This document shows, piece by piece, positions 54,280-63,075 of a stretch of DNA of 64,000 bases. Each line of letters begins with the position of its first letter. Position 1 is the first letter of the stretch. The notes below the pieces were generated by a model that was not told the origin of the DNA, did no database searches, and saw only the letters and a program-made list of their open reading frames with translations. Origin of the DNA: an uncultured Jannaschia sp. (GTDB lineage Bacteria > Pseudomonadota > Alphaproteobacteria > Rhodobacterales > Rhodobacteraceae); the NCBI RefSeq assembly GCF_947503795.1, contig NZ_CANNEZ010000001.1, positions 1,975,001-2,039,000 on the forward strand. Direction: 5' to 3'. A program made the position numbers and the translations under genes.

Positions 54280-54321
54280 ACAAGCCCAGATGGGATGCAA
54301 CCAACCCAACGGAGATAGAAC

Positions 54322-54876
54322 ATGACCGATTTCACCGCCCACGACCTCGACACCGCGCCCGATGCCGCCAAGCCGCTTCTGGAGAAATCCAAGGCCGCCT
54401 TCGGACGCATCCCCGGCCTCCACGCCGTCATGGCCGAGAGCCCGCAGCTGCTCGAAGGCTACCAGGTGCTGCACCGGCTCTTCACCGAGAGCGATTTCGA
54501 CGCCGACGAGATGACGGTCGTCTGGCAGGCGATCAATGTCGAGCATGCGTGCCACTACTGCGTGCCCGCCCATACCGGCATCGCCAAGATGATGGGCGTG
54601 GACGATGCGATCTCGGACGCCTTGCGCAACGAGACCGTCCTGCCCTCGCCGAAGCTGGAGGCGCTCCGGAATTTCACGCTGGCGATGCTGCGCGGGCGCG
54701 GCCATGTGGACGACGCGGAGATGGCAGCGTTCTTCGACGCCGGCTACGACCAGCGCGCCGTGCTGAACGTGATCCTGGCGCTCGCCCAGAAGGTGATGTC
54801 GAACTACACCAACCACGTGGCCGAGACGCCGGTGGATCAGGTCATGCAGAAATTCGCGTGGTCCAAGGCCGCCTGA
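54322..54876 (+). CDS. AhpD-like carboxymuconolactone-decarboxylase-family protein
   Basis: A 184-residue protein with an AhpD-type redox centre: Glu74-His75-Ala-Cys77-His-Tyr-Cys80 and His84 in EHACHYCVPAH. Such proteins act as peroxidase-like disulfide enzymes or as thiol partners. The flanking TetR and perfect operator show controlled expression, maybe in response to an electrophile or oxidant. Ends 19 nt before a perfect 24-bp palindrome. Confidence 0.88.
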   Translation: MTDFTAHDLDTAPDAAKPLLEKSKAAFGRIPGLHAVMAESPQLLEGYQVLHRLFTESDFDADEMTVVWQAINVEHACHYCVPAHTGIAKMMGVDDAISDALRNETVLPSPKLEALRNFTLAMLRGRGHVDDAEMAAFFDAGYDQRAVLNVILALAQKVMSNYTNHVAETPVDQVMQKFAWSKAA

Positions 54877-54895
54877 GCGCCGCCATGGACGAAAG

Positions 54896-54919
54896 AAGGG
54901 CGCCCCGCGGGGCGCCCTT
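54896..54919. terminator. Perfect 24-bp palindrome, bidirectional terminator
   Basis: AAGGGCGCCCCG/CGGGGCGCCCTT, self-complementary over its full length, between the convergent AhpD-like and ndk genes. Flanked by GAAAG (T-rich on the minus strand). Confidence 0.8.
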
Positions 54920-54940
54920 CCTGCGTCGGATGGAACGGGA

Positions 54941-55363
<423 letters not shown>

Positions 55364-55510
55364 GGGATGCTCCGTGGGGTTTGCGTTTGGGCGCGCCCTA
55401 GCACGGGGTCTTCCGGGGGTGAAGCGGATGTGCGCCCGCCCGCCGCACCGTCGCGCGACGTCGCGCGCACCACCTTGCCGTCCGCGCCGGAATGCGCGAA
55501 GGCGACGCCC

Positions 55511-57361
55511 ATGCTGCAGATCACAGACCTCACCTATTCCGTCGCGGGCCGCACGTTGCTGGAAGGCGCCTCCGCCACCATTCCCGATGGCCACAAGGTC
55601 GGGCTGGTCGGGCGCAACGGCACCGGGAAGACGACGCTGTTCCGGATCATCCGGGGCGAGATCCCACTGGATGCGGCCGAGATCGCGCTGCCGTCGCGGG
55701 CGCGGATCGGGGGCGTGGCACAGGAGGTGCCGTCCTCGGGCGTCAGCGTCATCGAGACGGTGCTCGCCGCCGACGAGGAGCGCGCGGCGCTCATGGCCGA
55801 TACCAGCCAAGACCCCGCCCGCATTGCCGAGGTGCAGGCGCGGCTCGTCGATATCGACGCGTGGTCGGGCGAGGCGCGGGCCGCGTCGATCCTGAAAGGG
55901 CTGGGCTTTGACACCGCGATGCAGCGCCGGCCCTGTTCGGATTATTCGGGCGGTTGGCGTATGCGCGTGGCGCTGGCTGGCGTGCTCTTTGCGCAGCCCG
56001 ACCTTCTGCTGCTGGACGAGCCGACCAACTATCTCGACCTCGAAGGCGCGCTCTGGCTCGAGAACTATCTCGCCAGGTATCCGCATACGGTCATCATCAT
56101 TAGCCACGATCGCGGCCTTCTGAACCGGGCCGTGGGCGGCATCCTTCATCTCGAGGACAAGGGGCTGACCTACTACACCGGCCCCTATGATAGCTTCGTC
56201 AAGATGCGGGCCGAAAAGCGTGCCGGCCAGGCGGCGGCGGCGGCCAAGCAGGCGGCGCACCGGGCCCACCTGCAAGCCTTCGTGGACCGCTTCAAGGCGA
56301 AGGCGTCGAAGGCAAAGCAGGCCCAGAGCCGCGTCAAGATGCTGGAGCGGATGGAGACGATCACCGCACCCGAGGACGCCGCGCGCGTGGTCTTCACCTT
56401 CCCGAAGCCCGAGGAGCTGTCGCCGCCGATCATCCGGCTGGAGGGTGCCGCGGTCGGCTACGGAGGCGATCCGGTCCTGAAGCGCCTGAACGTAAGGATC
56501 GACCAAGATGACAGGATTGCGCTACTGGGCCGCAATGGAGAAGGCAAATCGACCTTCTCGAAGTTGATATCAGACAAGCTCAAGACCTGCGACGGCACCA
56601 AGATCACCTCCTCCAAGTTACGGATCGGGTACTTCGCACAGCATCAGGTGGACGAGCTGCATATCGACGAGACCCCGCTCGAGCATATCCGGCGCGAGCG
56701 GCCCGACGAGGCGCCGCCGAAACTGCGCGCGCGACTGGCGGGGTTCGGGTTGGGCGTGGATCAGGCCGACACGGTCGTGGCCAAGCTCTCGGGCGGGCAG
56801 AAAGCGCGGCTATCGCTGTTGCTGGCGACGCTGGACGCGCCGCATATCCTGATCCTCGATGAGCCGACCAACCACCTCGACATCCAGAGCCGCGAGGCGC
56901 TGGTCGAAGCGCTGACACGCTATTCGGGGGCGGTCGTCCTCGTCAGCCACGACATGCATCTGCTGAGCCTTGTGGCGGACCGGCTGTGGCTGGTCGGTGG
57001 CGGCACGGTCGAGCCCTATGACGGCGATCTGGAGCAATACAGAAAAATGCTCCTGCAAGGTGAAGAACGCGCCGCAGGAGGCGGAAAGAAAAAGGAAAAA
57101 GCCAAACCCGTGCCCGTCAGCCGCGAGCGGATCAGCGCGCTGCGCAAGGATGCGCGCGCCGCCGAGGAGCGGGTGAAGAAGATCGAGGGGATGCGCGACA
57201 AGTTGGCCAAGAAGCTGGCCGACCCCGCCCTCTACGAAGACGGACGGGTGGGCGAGCTGGAGACCTGGAACAAGAAATACGCTGAGGTGATGGAAGCCAC
57301 TGACCGGGCCGAGGCGCTCTGGATGCAGGCGATGGAAAAACTCGAGGCGGCCGAGGCATGA
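55511..57361 (+). CDS. ABC-F family ATPase (Uup/YheS-like)
   Basis: A 616-residue soluble protein with two ABC domains, no membrane part: a translation-associated ABC-F factor. Domain 1: Walker [10 protein letters not shown] (34-42), signature [12 protein letters not shown], Walker [16 protein letters not shown] Lys/Ala-rich linker ([19 protein letters not shown]) joins domain 2: Walker [37 protein letters not shown] charged, coiled-coil C-terminus follows (about 535-616), as in Uup. MarC overlaps by 4 nt. A run of codons rare in the neighbourhood occurs around the second Walker A. Confidence 0.94.
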   Translation: MLQITDLTYSVAGRTLLEGASATIPDGHKVGLVGRNGTGKTTLFRIIRGEIPLDAAEIALPSRARIGGVAQEVPSSGVSVIETVLAADEERAALMADTSQDPARIAEVQARLVDIDAWSGEARAASILKGLGFDTAMQRRPCSDYSGGWRMRVALAGVLFAQPDLLLLDEPTNYLDLEGALWLENYLARYPHTVIIISHDRGLLNRAVGGILHLEDKGLTYYTGPYDSFVKMRAEKRAGQAAAAAKQAAHRAHLQAFVDRFKAKASKAKQAQSRVKMLERMETITAPEDAARVVFTFPKPEELSPPIIRLEGAAVGYGGDPVLKRLNVRIDQDDRIALLGRNGEGKSTFSKLISDKLKTCDGTKITSSKLRIGYFAQHQVDELHIDETPLEHIRRERPDEAPPKLRARLAGFGLGVDQADTVVAKLSGGQKARLSLLLATLDAPHILILDEPTNHLDIQSREALVEALTRYSGAVVLVSHDMHLLSLVADRLWLVGGGTVEPYDGDLEQYRKMLLQGEERAAGGGKKKEKAKPVPVSRERISALRKDARAAEERVKKIEGMRDKLAKKLADPALYEDGRVGELETWNKKYAEVMEATDRAEALWMQAMEKLEAAEA

Positions 57362-57963
57362 CGACGCTTGAAGCAATCGCGGCCTTCACGGCGCTTTTCG
57401 TCATCATCGACCCGATCGGGCTGGCGCCGATCTTCGTCGCGCTGACCCGCGGCATGACGCCCGCACAGCGCCGGATCATCGGGCTGCGCGCCTGCGCTCT
57501 GGCGGCCGTCCTTCTGATCGTCTTCGCATTGGTGGGCGAGGCGCTTCTGAACTTCCTCGGGATCTCGATGCCTGCCTTCCGCATCGCGGGCGGCATCCTT
57601 CTGTTCCTGACCGCGCTCGAGATGCTGTTCGAGAAGCGCACCCCCCGACGCGAGGGCCAGGCCGAGGCGCATGTCGCCGACCCGTCGGTCTTCCCACTGG
57701 CGCTGCCCCTGATCGCGGGGCCGGGGGCGATCACGACGATGATCCTGCTGACCGACGGGGCGGAGCCCTTGGGTGCGGCGCAGGCGATCGGCGTCATGCT
57801 GGCGGTGATCGCCGTGGTGCTGGCGCTGTTCCTCGCCGCCTCTCCGATGGAGCGGCTGCTGGGGCCGACCGGCATCAATGTGGTCACGCGGCTTCTGGGG
57901 ATGCTGTTGGCGGCGCTTTCGGTGCAGTTCGTGCTGGACGGCCTCATGGCGATGCCGTGGTAG
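57358..57963 (+). CDS. MarC-family integral membrane protein
   Basis: A 201-residue protein with six predicted helices. Family motifs: FVIIDPIGLAPIFVALTRGM, PLALPLIAGPGAITTMILL, and GINVVTRLLGMLLAALSVQF. Named after the E. coli marC gene, function uncertain. Start overlaps the ABC-F stop (ATGA). Confidence 0.92.
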   Translation: MTTLEAIAAFTALFVIIDPIGLAPIFVALTRGMTPAQRRIIGLRACALAAVLLIVFALVGEALLNFLGISMPAFRIAGGILLFLTALEMLFEKRTPRREGQAEAHVADPSVFPLALPLIAGPGAITTMILLTDGAEPLGAAQAIGVMLAVIAVVLALFLAASPMERLLGPTGINVVTRLLGMLLAALSVQFVLDGLMAMPW

Positions 57964-58000
57964 GGCTGGCATCGCGGCCCCCCGCGCCTATCTGACAGCC

Positions 58001-58588
58001 ATGACCGGCGACGAGACCGCACGTCTGATCTATCTGGGGCTGTTCGGCGTCGTCATCGCGGGCAGCTACCTGGTGGCGAACCGGTCGCGGATGGGCCAGA
58101 CGATGCAGATGGCCGCGATCTGGGGCTTCATCTTCGTTGGCGTGGTCCTGGTCTACGGCATCTGGGACGATCTTCAGCGCACCTTGATCCCCAGCCAGGT
58201 CGTCGCCGTCGATGGCGATACGGTGATGGTCGACGTGCCGCGATCCGCCGACGGGCATTATCACCTGACGCTGGACGTCAACGGCGAGGCGATCCGCTTC
58301 GTGGTCGATACCGGCGCAAGCGACCTCGTCTTGACGCGCGCGGATGCGGCGCGGGCCGGGATCGACGTGGACGCGCTGCGGTTTCTCGGTCGCGCCTTCA
58401 CGGCGAACGGCACCGTCGAGACGGCGGATATCCGGCTCGACGCCGTGTCGCTGGGCGAGATCGCGGACACGAACGTGCGCGCGGTCGTCAACGGGGGCGA
58501 GATGAGCCAGAGCCTGCTCGGCATGTCTTATCTGCAGAGCTTCGGGCGGATCGAGATCGAAGGCGACCGGCTGCGGCTGATCCGCTGA
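58001..58588 (+). CDS. Membrane-anchored retropepsin-like aspartic protease
   Basis: A 195-residue protein with two N-terminal helices (about 8-25 and 37-54) and a clan-AA aspartic protease domain (TIGR02281 type). The catalytic motif is Asp103-Thr-Gly-Ala in FVVDTGASDLVLT, with the flap region and a final hydrophobic-Gly block LLGMSYLQSFGRIEIEGDR. Such enzymes are dimeric. Starts at the ATG at 58001; its substrate is unknown. Confidence 0.88.
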   Translation: MTGDETARLIYLGLFGVVIAGSYLVANRSRMGQTMQMAAIWGFIFVGVVLVYGIWDDLQRTLIPSQVVAVDGDTVMVDVPRSADGHYHLTLDVNGEAIRFVVDTGASDLVLTRADAARAGIDVDALRFLGRAFTANGTVETADIRLDAVSLGEIADTNVRAVVNGGEMSQSLLGMSYLQSFGRIEIEGDRLRLIR

Positions 58589-58597
58589 GGGCGGCGT

Positions 58598-58753
58598 TCA
58601 GGCTGCGCGCTGGCAGAGCGGACCGGGTTCGCAGGCGGCGGGACCGGGTATGGCGGGCCCGATGATCGGTAGACCCGGCAGGATCGGCGGCGGGGCCATC
58701 GGCGAGGCGAGGGCCGGGCCCGCGGTCAGGATAAGGGCGAGAAGGATGCGCAT
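58598..58753 (-). CDS. Small exported Pro-rich peptide
   Basis: A 51-residue frame MRILLALILTAGPALASPMA followed by a Pro/Gly/Ile-rich tail with two Cys (AACEPGPLCQRAA). Signal peptide 1-17 with a likely ALA-S cut. AGGGG lies 12 nt before the ATG. No family known; tail to tail with the protease gene (9 nt). May be real but rests on signal-peptide character alone. Confidence 0.45.
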   Translation of the reverse strand: MRILLALILTAGPALASPMAPPPILPGLPIIGPAIPGPAACEPGPLCQRAA

Positions 58754-58792
58754 ACGTGGCGCAACCCCTGTGCGCCCCAAAGGGTTCCCGCG

Positions 58793-59254
58793 TCAGACGT
58801 TTTTCGTCGCCTTCTCGTCCCACTTGCCCGATTCCTCGGACCAGTAGCGCGCACCGATGCCTGCGTCGGTCAGGGTCTTCCACTGGACGCGGGCGTGGGC
58901 CACGGCCTCTCCGTCGAGCCCGTCGAACAGGACGCAGCACCGCTTGGCGGCCGTCACCTCGGAGGGGTCGAGATCGGCGCCATCCACCGCCATCAGGCAA
59001 TCGGGCTCGTTGGTCGCTGCACCGGTCGTCAGGAGGATCGGTTGCCGCGCGTCGTGATCTCCGCCGGCGATGCCATGAGGCAGGAAGCTGTCGGACGGAC
59101 CCTGCCAGAGCGCGGCGTCGAGCCCGTCGAGCCGGGACGGATCGCCGCCCCGGACCGCGACGCGCCAGCCCTGCGCCAGCGACCGGGTCAGGAGCGGGAT
59201 CAGCGTGTCGGGGACCGAGCGTCGCGTCAGGTGGTAGAAATAGACCTCGCCCAA
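58793..59254 (-). CDS. holC: DNA polymerase III chi subunit
   Basis: A 153-residue chi protein linking the clamp loader to SSB. Family start GEVYFYHLTRRSVPDTLIPL, then SFLPHGIAGG and QPILLTTG blocks, ending RYWSEESGKWDEKATKN. It begins at TTG directly after the pepA stop (TGA TTG, no gap), an operon linkage common in Proteobacteria. Confidence 0.93.
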   Translation of the reverse strand: MGEVYFYHLTRRSVPDTLIPLLTRSLAQGWRVAVRGGDPSRLDGLDAALWQGPSDSFLPHGIAGGDHDARQPILLTTGAATNEPDCLMAVDGADLDPSEVTAAKRCCVLFDGLDGEAVAHARVQWKTLTDAGIGARYWSEESGKWDEKATKNV

Positions 59255-60727
59255 TCAGTCGGCCTCGTAGGTGTCCCGCACCAGCCGGTCGAGCGCGCGC
59301 ACGCCCCAGCCGGTGGCTCCCGCGGGCGCGAGGTCGGTGCCCGACGACACGCTGGCCACGCCCGCGATGTCGAGATGGATCCAGGGCGTGTCGTCCTTGA
59401 CGAAGCGCTGCAGGAATTGCGCCGCGGTGATCGACCCCGCGGGCCGTCCGCCGACGTTCTTCATGTCGGCCACGCGCGACTTGATCTGCTTGTCATACGC
59501 CTTGCCCAGCGGCATCCGCCACGCACCCTCGCCCTCGGCGGCGGCGGCCTTGAGGAAGGCATTCGCCAGCGTGTCGTCATTGCCGAAGACGCCCGCGTTG
59601 TGATGCCCCAGCCCGATGATGATCGCACCCGTCAGGGTCGCCAGATCGACCATGCCCACGGGCACGAAGCGCTCCTGCGCGTACCACATGATGTCGCAAA
59701 GCACGAGGCGGCCCTCGGCGTCGGTGTTGATGATCTCGACCGTGTCGCCCTTCATCGAGCGTACCACATCGCCGGGCCGCGCGGCGCGGCCGTCGGGCAT
59801 GTTCTCGACGAGGCCGACGATGCCGACGACATTGGCGCGGGCCTTGCGGGTGGCGATGGTGTGCATGGCACCGGCGACCGTGCCCGCGCCGCCCATGTCC
59901 ATCGTCATGTCCTCCATCCCGGCGGCGGGTTTGATCGAGATGCCGCCGGTGTCGAAGACGACGCCCTTGCCGATCAGCGCGAGAGGCTTCTCGTCGCCGC
60001 CGCCGTTCCACTGCATGACGACGACCTTGGAGGGGCTTTCGGAGCCCTGCCCCACGGCCAGAAGCGTCCGCATCCCAAGCTTCTCGAGATCGGCCTCCTC
60101 GAGCACCTCGACCTCGACGCCGAGATCGCGGAGCGCTTCGAGACGGGTCGCGAACTCGGTCGTGGTCAGGACGTTGGCGGGCTCGTTGACGAGGTCGCGG
60201 GTCAGGAACACGCCCTCGGCCTGCGCGCGGAGGTCGGCGAACCCGGCCTCGGACAGGTCGGTATCCTTGACCATTACGGCGATGTCGGCGGCGGGTTCGG
60301 CCGCGTCGCCGGTCTTGTGGTCCGCGAAGTCGTAGCCGCGGAGTGCCGCGCCCAGCACGACCTGCGAGAGCATCTTCTGCGATCCGCCCAGCACCGTCAG
60401 CGGCCGCGCGCCGCGCATCTTGGCCAAGGCCGCCCCGGCGCGCATGGCGTCCTCGGCGGCGGGCTTCTTGTCGAGCCGCATCAGCGCGACGGCCGAGGCC
60501 GCGAGACCGGCGGGGAACCCCAGCTCCATCACGTCGCCCGAGGACAGCTTCTCCCATGCGGGCGATTCGACGGCCCGCTTCACCGCGCCCTTGGTCAGCC
60601 GGTTGAGGCGGCGCGCCTCGGCCCCCATCGCGCCGCCTTCGGCGACGAAGCAGGCGATGACGCCCTCGGTGCCGGCGACGGCGTCGAGATCGGTGGCGAC
60701 GAAGGAAACGGCGGCGGGACGGGTCAT
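59255..60727 (-). CDS. pepA: Leucyl aminopeptidase (M17)
   Basis: A 490-residue zinc/manganese aminopeptidase. Catalytic and metal residues are seen in IGKGVVFDTGGISIKP, MTMDMGGAGTVAGAM and NTDAEGRLVLCDIM (the family signature). The N-terminal domain is typical. Divergent from lptF by 138 bp, an arrangement conserved across Proteobacteria. Confidence 0.97.
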   Translation of the reverse strand: MTRPAAVSFVATDLDAVAGTEGVIACFVAEGGAMGAEARRLNRLTKGAVKRAVESPAWEKLSSGDVMELGFPAGLAASAVALMRLDKKPAAEDAMRAGAALAKMRGARPLTVLGGSQKMLSQVVLGAALRGYDFADHKTGDAAEPAADIAVMVKDTDLSEAGFADLRAQAEGVFLTRDLVNEPANVLTTTEFATRLEALRDLGVEVEVLEEADLEKLGMRTLLAVGQGSESPSKVVVMQWNGGGDEKPLALIGKGVVFDTGGISIKPAAGMEDMTMDMGGAGTVAGAMHTIATRKARANVVGIVGLVENMPDGRAARPGDVVRSMKGDTVEIINTDAEGRLVLCDIMWYAQERFVPVGMVDLATLTGAIIIGLGHHNAGVFGNDDTLANAFLKAAAAEGEGAWRMPLGKAYDKQIKSRVADMKNVGGRPAGSITAAQFLQRFVKDDTPWIHLDIAGVASVSSGTDLAPAGATGWGVRALDRLVRDTYEAD

Positions 60728-60865
60728 CGGGCACTCCGGCAGAGGGGTTGGGTCGGGCCGGACCCTAGTGCGGGGCGCGCGGGGATGCCAGCGGCCCCGA
60801 TCGGGGGTTCCGACGCATCGCGCGGGCGGCTAGACAGATCGCATCGGGGACCGCCGGGGGACGGC

Positions 60866-61981
60866 TTGGGACTATTCGACAGATACCTCGCGGGGCAGTT
60901 GCTGATCTATTTCGGCTTCTTCAGCCTTGTGCTCGTCGCGGTCTATTGGGTGAACCGCGCGATCGGGCTGTTCGACCGGCTGATCGCGGGCGGCTCGTCG
61001 GTGGTGACCTTCCTCGAGTTCACCGCGCTGGCGTTGCCGAACGTGATCTATGCCGTGTTGCCGGTCTCGGCCTTGGTGGCGACGCTCTACGGCATCAACC
61101 GGCTCTCGGGCGACAGCGAGATGGTGGTGGCGCAGACCACGGGCCTGTCGCCCTGGCGGCTGGCGCGCCCGGTCCTGATCTTCGGGGCGGCCGCAGCAAT
61201 CATGATCTCGGTGCTGGGGCACCTTCTGGTGCCCGCCGCTCGCACGGCGCTGTCCGAGCGCGGCGAGGCGCTGAGCCAGGACGTCACCGCGCGGTTCCTG
61301 ACCGAGGGCGAATTCCTGCACCCCGGCGACGGCGTGACCGTCTACGTCCGCGAGATCACCGAGGCGGGCGAGCTTCTGGGCCTGTTCCTGCAGGACCGAC
61401 GCAGCCCCGATGCGCGCACGTCCTATACCGCCGAGCGCGCGCTCCTGGTCCGCGCCGACGGGGCGACGCGGCTGGTGATGTTCGACGGCATGGCCCAGAC
61501 GCTCGAGGTGCCGACGCGCAGCCTCGTCACGACGACCTTCGACGATTTCGCTTATGACCTGGCGGGTCTTGCCGGGGGCGAGGTCGATCGTGTTCTCGAT
61601 CCGCGCGAGCTGTCGACGGCCGCGCTCCTGCGCGCGGATGCCGAGGCGCAGCGGATCACCGGCGCCGATGTCGCCAAGCTGCGATATGAGGGGCATGCGC
61701 GCTTTGCGGATGCGGCCTTCGCGCTGGTGCTGCCGGTGATGGCCCTGGGGTTCCTGATGCTGGGCGGCTATTCGCGGCTGGGACTCTGGCGGCAGATCCT
61801 CGGCGCGGTGTTGGCCGCCATCGTGCTGGAGATGCTCGGCAACGTGGCCGAGAACACCGTTCGGCGCGACGCCGACCTCTGGCCGCTGGTCTATCTCCCG
61901 GCGCTTCTGACGGCGGCGCTGGCGGCGGCTCTGATCTGGCGGGATACGCGCGGGCCGTATCTGATCGGACGGCCGGCGTGA
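60866..61981 (+). CDS. lptF: LPS export permease LptF
   Basis: A 371-residue inner-membrane subunit of the LptB2FG exporter that extracts lipopolysaccharide. Three helices at the N-terminus (about 10-32, 50-72, 95-118), a periplasmic beta-jellyroll (about 120-260) and three C-terminal helices. Family blocks: FDRYLAGQLLIYF, VLPVSALVATLYGINRLSGD, SEMVVAQTTGLSPWRLARP. Start TTG behind CCGGGGGACGG; upstream ATGs lie within the opposite pepA gene. Confidence 0.94.
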   Translation: MGLFDRYLAGQLLIYFGFFSLVLVAVYWVNRAIGLFDRLIAGGSSVVTFLEFTALALPNVIYAVLPVSALVATLYGINRLSGDSEMVVAQTTGLSPWRLARPVLIFGAAAAIMISVLGHLLVPAARTALSERGEALSQDVTARFLTEGEFLHPGDGVTVYVREITEAGELLGLFLQDRRSPDARTSYTAERALLVRADGATRLVMFDGMAQTLEVPTRSLVTTTFDDFAYDLAGLAGGEVDRVLDPRELSTAALLRADAEAQRITGADVAKLRYEGHARFADAAFALVLPVMALGFLMLGGYSRLGLWRQILGAVLAAIVLEMLGNVAENTVRRDADLWPLVYLPALLTAALAAALIWRDTRGPYLIGRPA

Positions 61982-63075
61982 TCCTCGCGACCTATATCGC
62001 GCGGCGCTTCGCCTGGCTGGTGCTGATGGTGACGCTGGTCTTCACGGGACTTCTACTGCCCATCGACCTGATGGAGCAGCTCCGCCGGCTCGACGGGCAG
62101 GAGGCGGGCTTCGGCGACGGGCTGCGGCTGGCGGCGCTGAACCTGCCGGCGGCGCTCTACCAGATCCTGCCGCTCATCGTGATCCTGTCGACGCTGGCGC
62201 TGTTCCTCGCCCTCGCCCGATCGTCGGAACTGGTGGTGATCCGGGCCGCCGGGCGCTCGGCGCTGCGCGCGCTGCTGGCCCCGGTCGCGGCGGCTCTGGT
62301 GTTGGGCCTCGCCGCGCTGATCGTGGTGAACCCGATCGTGGCGGCCACCCAGGGCGTCTACGAGCGGGAGATCGCGGGGTTCCGCACCGGTCTCTCGAGC
62401 GTGCTGTCGATCAGCGAGGAGGGCGTCTGGCTGCGTCAAGGCGACGCCAGCGGCCAGACGGTGATCCGCGCCGCACGCTCGTCGCTCGACGGCACGATCC
62501 TGTTCGAGGCGACCTTCATCGCCTTCGACGCGGGCGGCACGCCGGTCGAGCGGATCGACGCCGCACGGGCCGAACTCTCAGAAGGGCAATGGCTCCTGGA
62601 GGACGCCAAGCGCTGGCCGCTGGGCAGTTCGGACAACCCCGAGCGCGACGCGCAGGCCGTGCCCTTCGCCACGGTCCCGTCGAGCCTGACGCGCGAGGGC
62701 ATCCGCGACAGCTTCGGCGTCCCCTCCTCGATCCCGATCTTCCAGCTTCCCGGCTTCATCCGGCAGCTCGATGCGGCGGGCTTCTCGGGGCGGACGCACC
62801 GGGTCTGGCTGCATATGGAACTGGCGAACCCCTTCATGCTGGCCGCGATGGTGCTGATCGGAGCAGCCTTCTCGATGCGACACTCGCGCGCGGGAAAGTC
62901 CGGCATCATGGTGCTCTCGGCGCTGCTTTTGGGGTTCGGCGTGTTCTTCCTGCGCAACTTCGCGCAGGTGCTGGGCGAGAACGGACAGCTTCCCGTGATG
63001 CTCGCCGCCTGGGCGCCGCCGCTGGCCGCGATCCTTCTGTCGCTGGGCGTCATCCTTCGGCTGGAGGACGGCTGA
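61978..63075 (+). CDS. lptG: LPS export permease LptG
   Basis: A 365-residue partner of LptF with the same layout of three plus three helices around a periplasmic domain. Blocks: LATYIARRFAWLVLMVTLVF, SSELVVIRAAGRSALRALLA, and the C-terminal FFLRNFAQVLGENGQLPVML. GTG start overlaps the lptF stop (GTGA); its own stop overlaps the lptD ATG (TGATG). Confidence 0.94.
   Translation: MILATYIARRFAWLVLMVTLVFTGLLLPIDLMEQLRRLDGQEAGFGDGLRLAALNLPAALYQILPLIVILSTLALFLALARSSELVVIRAAGRSALRALLAPVAAALVLGLAALIVVNPIVAATQGVYEREIAGFRTGLSSVLSISEEGVWLRQGDASGQTVIRAARSSLDGTILFEATFIAFDAGGTPVERIDAARAELSEGQWLLEDAKRWPLGSSDNPERDAQAVPFATVPSSLTREGIRDSFGVPSSIPIFQLPGFIRQLDAAGFSGRTHRVWLHMELANPFMLAAMVLIGAAFSMRHSRAGKSGIMVLSALLLGFGVFFLRNFAQVLGENGQLPVMLAAWAPPLAAILLSLGVILRLEDG

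Noticed and set aside
58895..60865. Upstream extension of the lptF frame over 650 codons
   Set aside because: It is antisense to pepA and holC; the TTG at 60866 gives the normal LptF N-terminus with a ribosome site.
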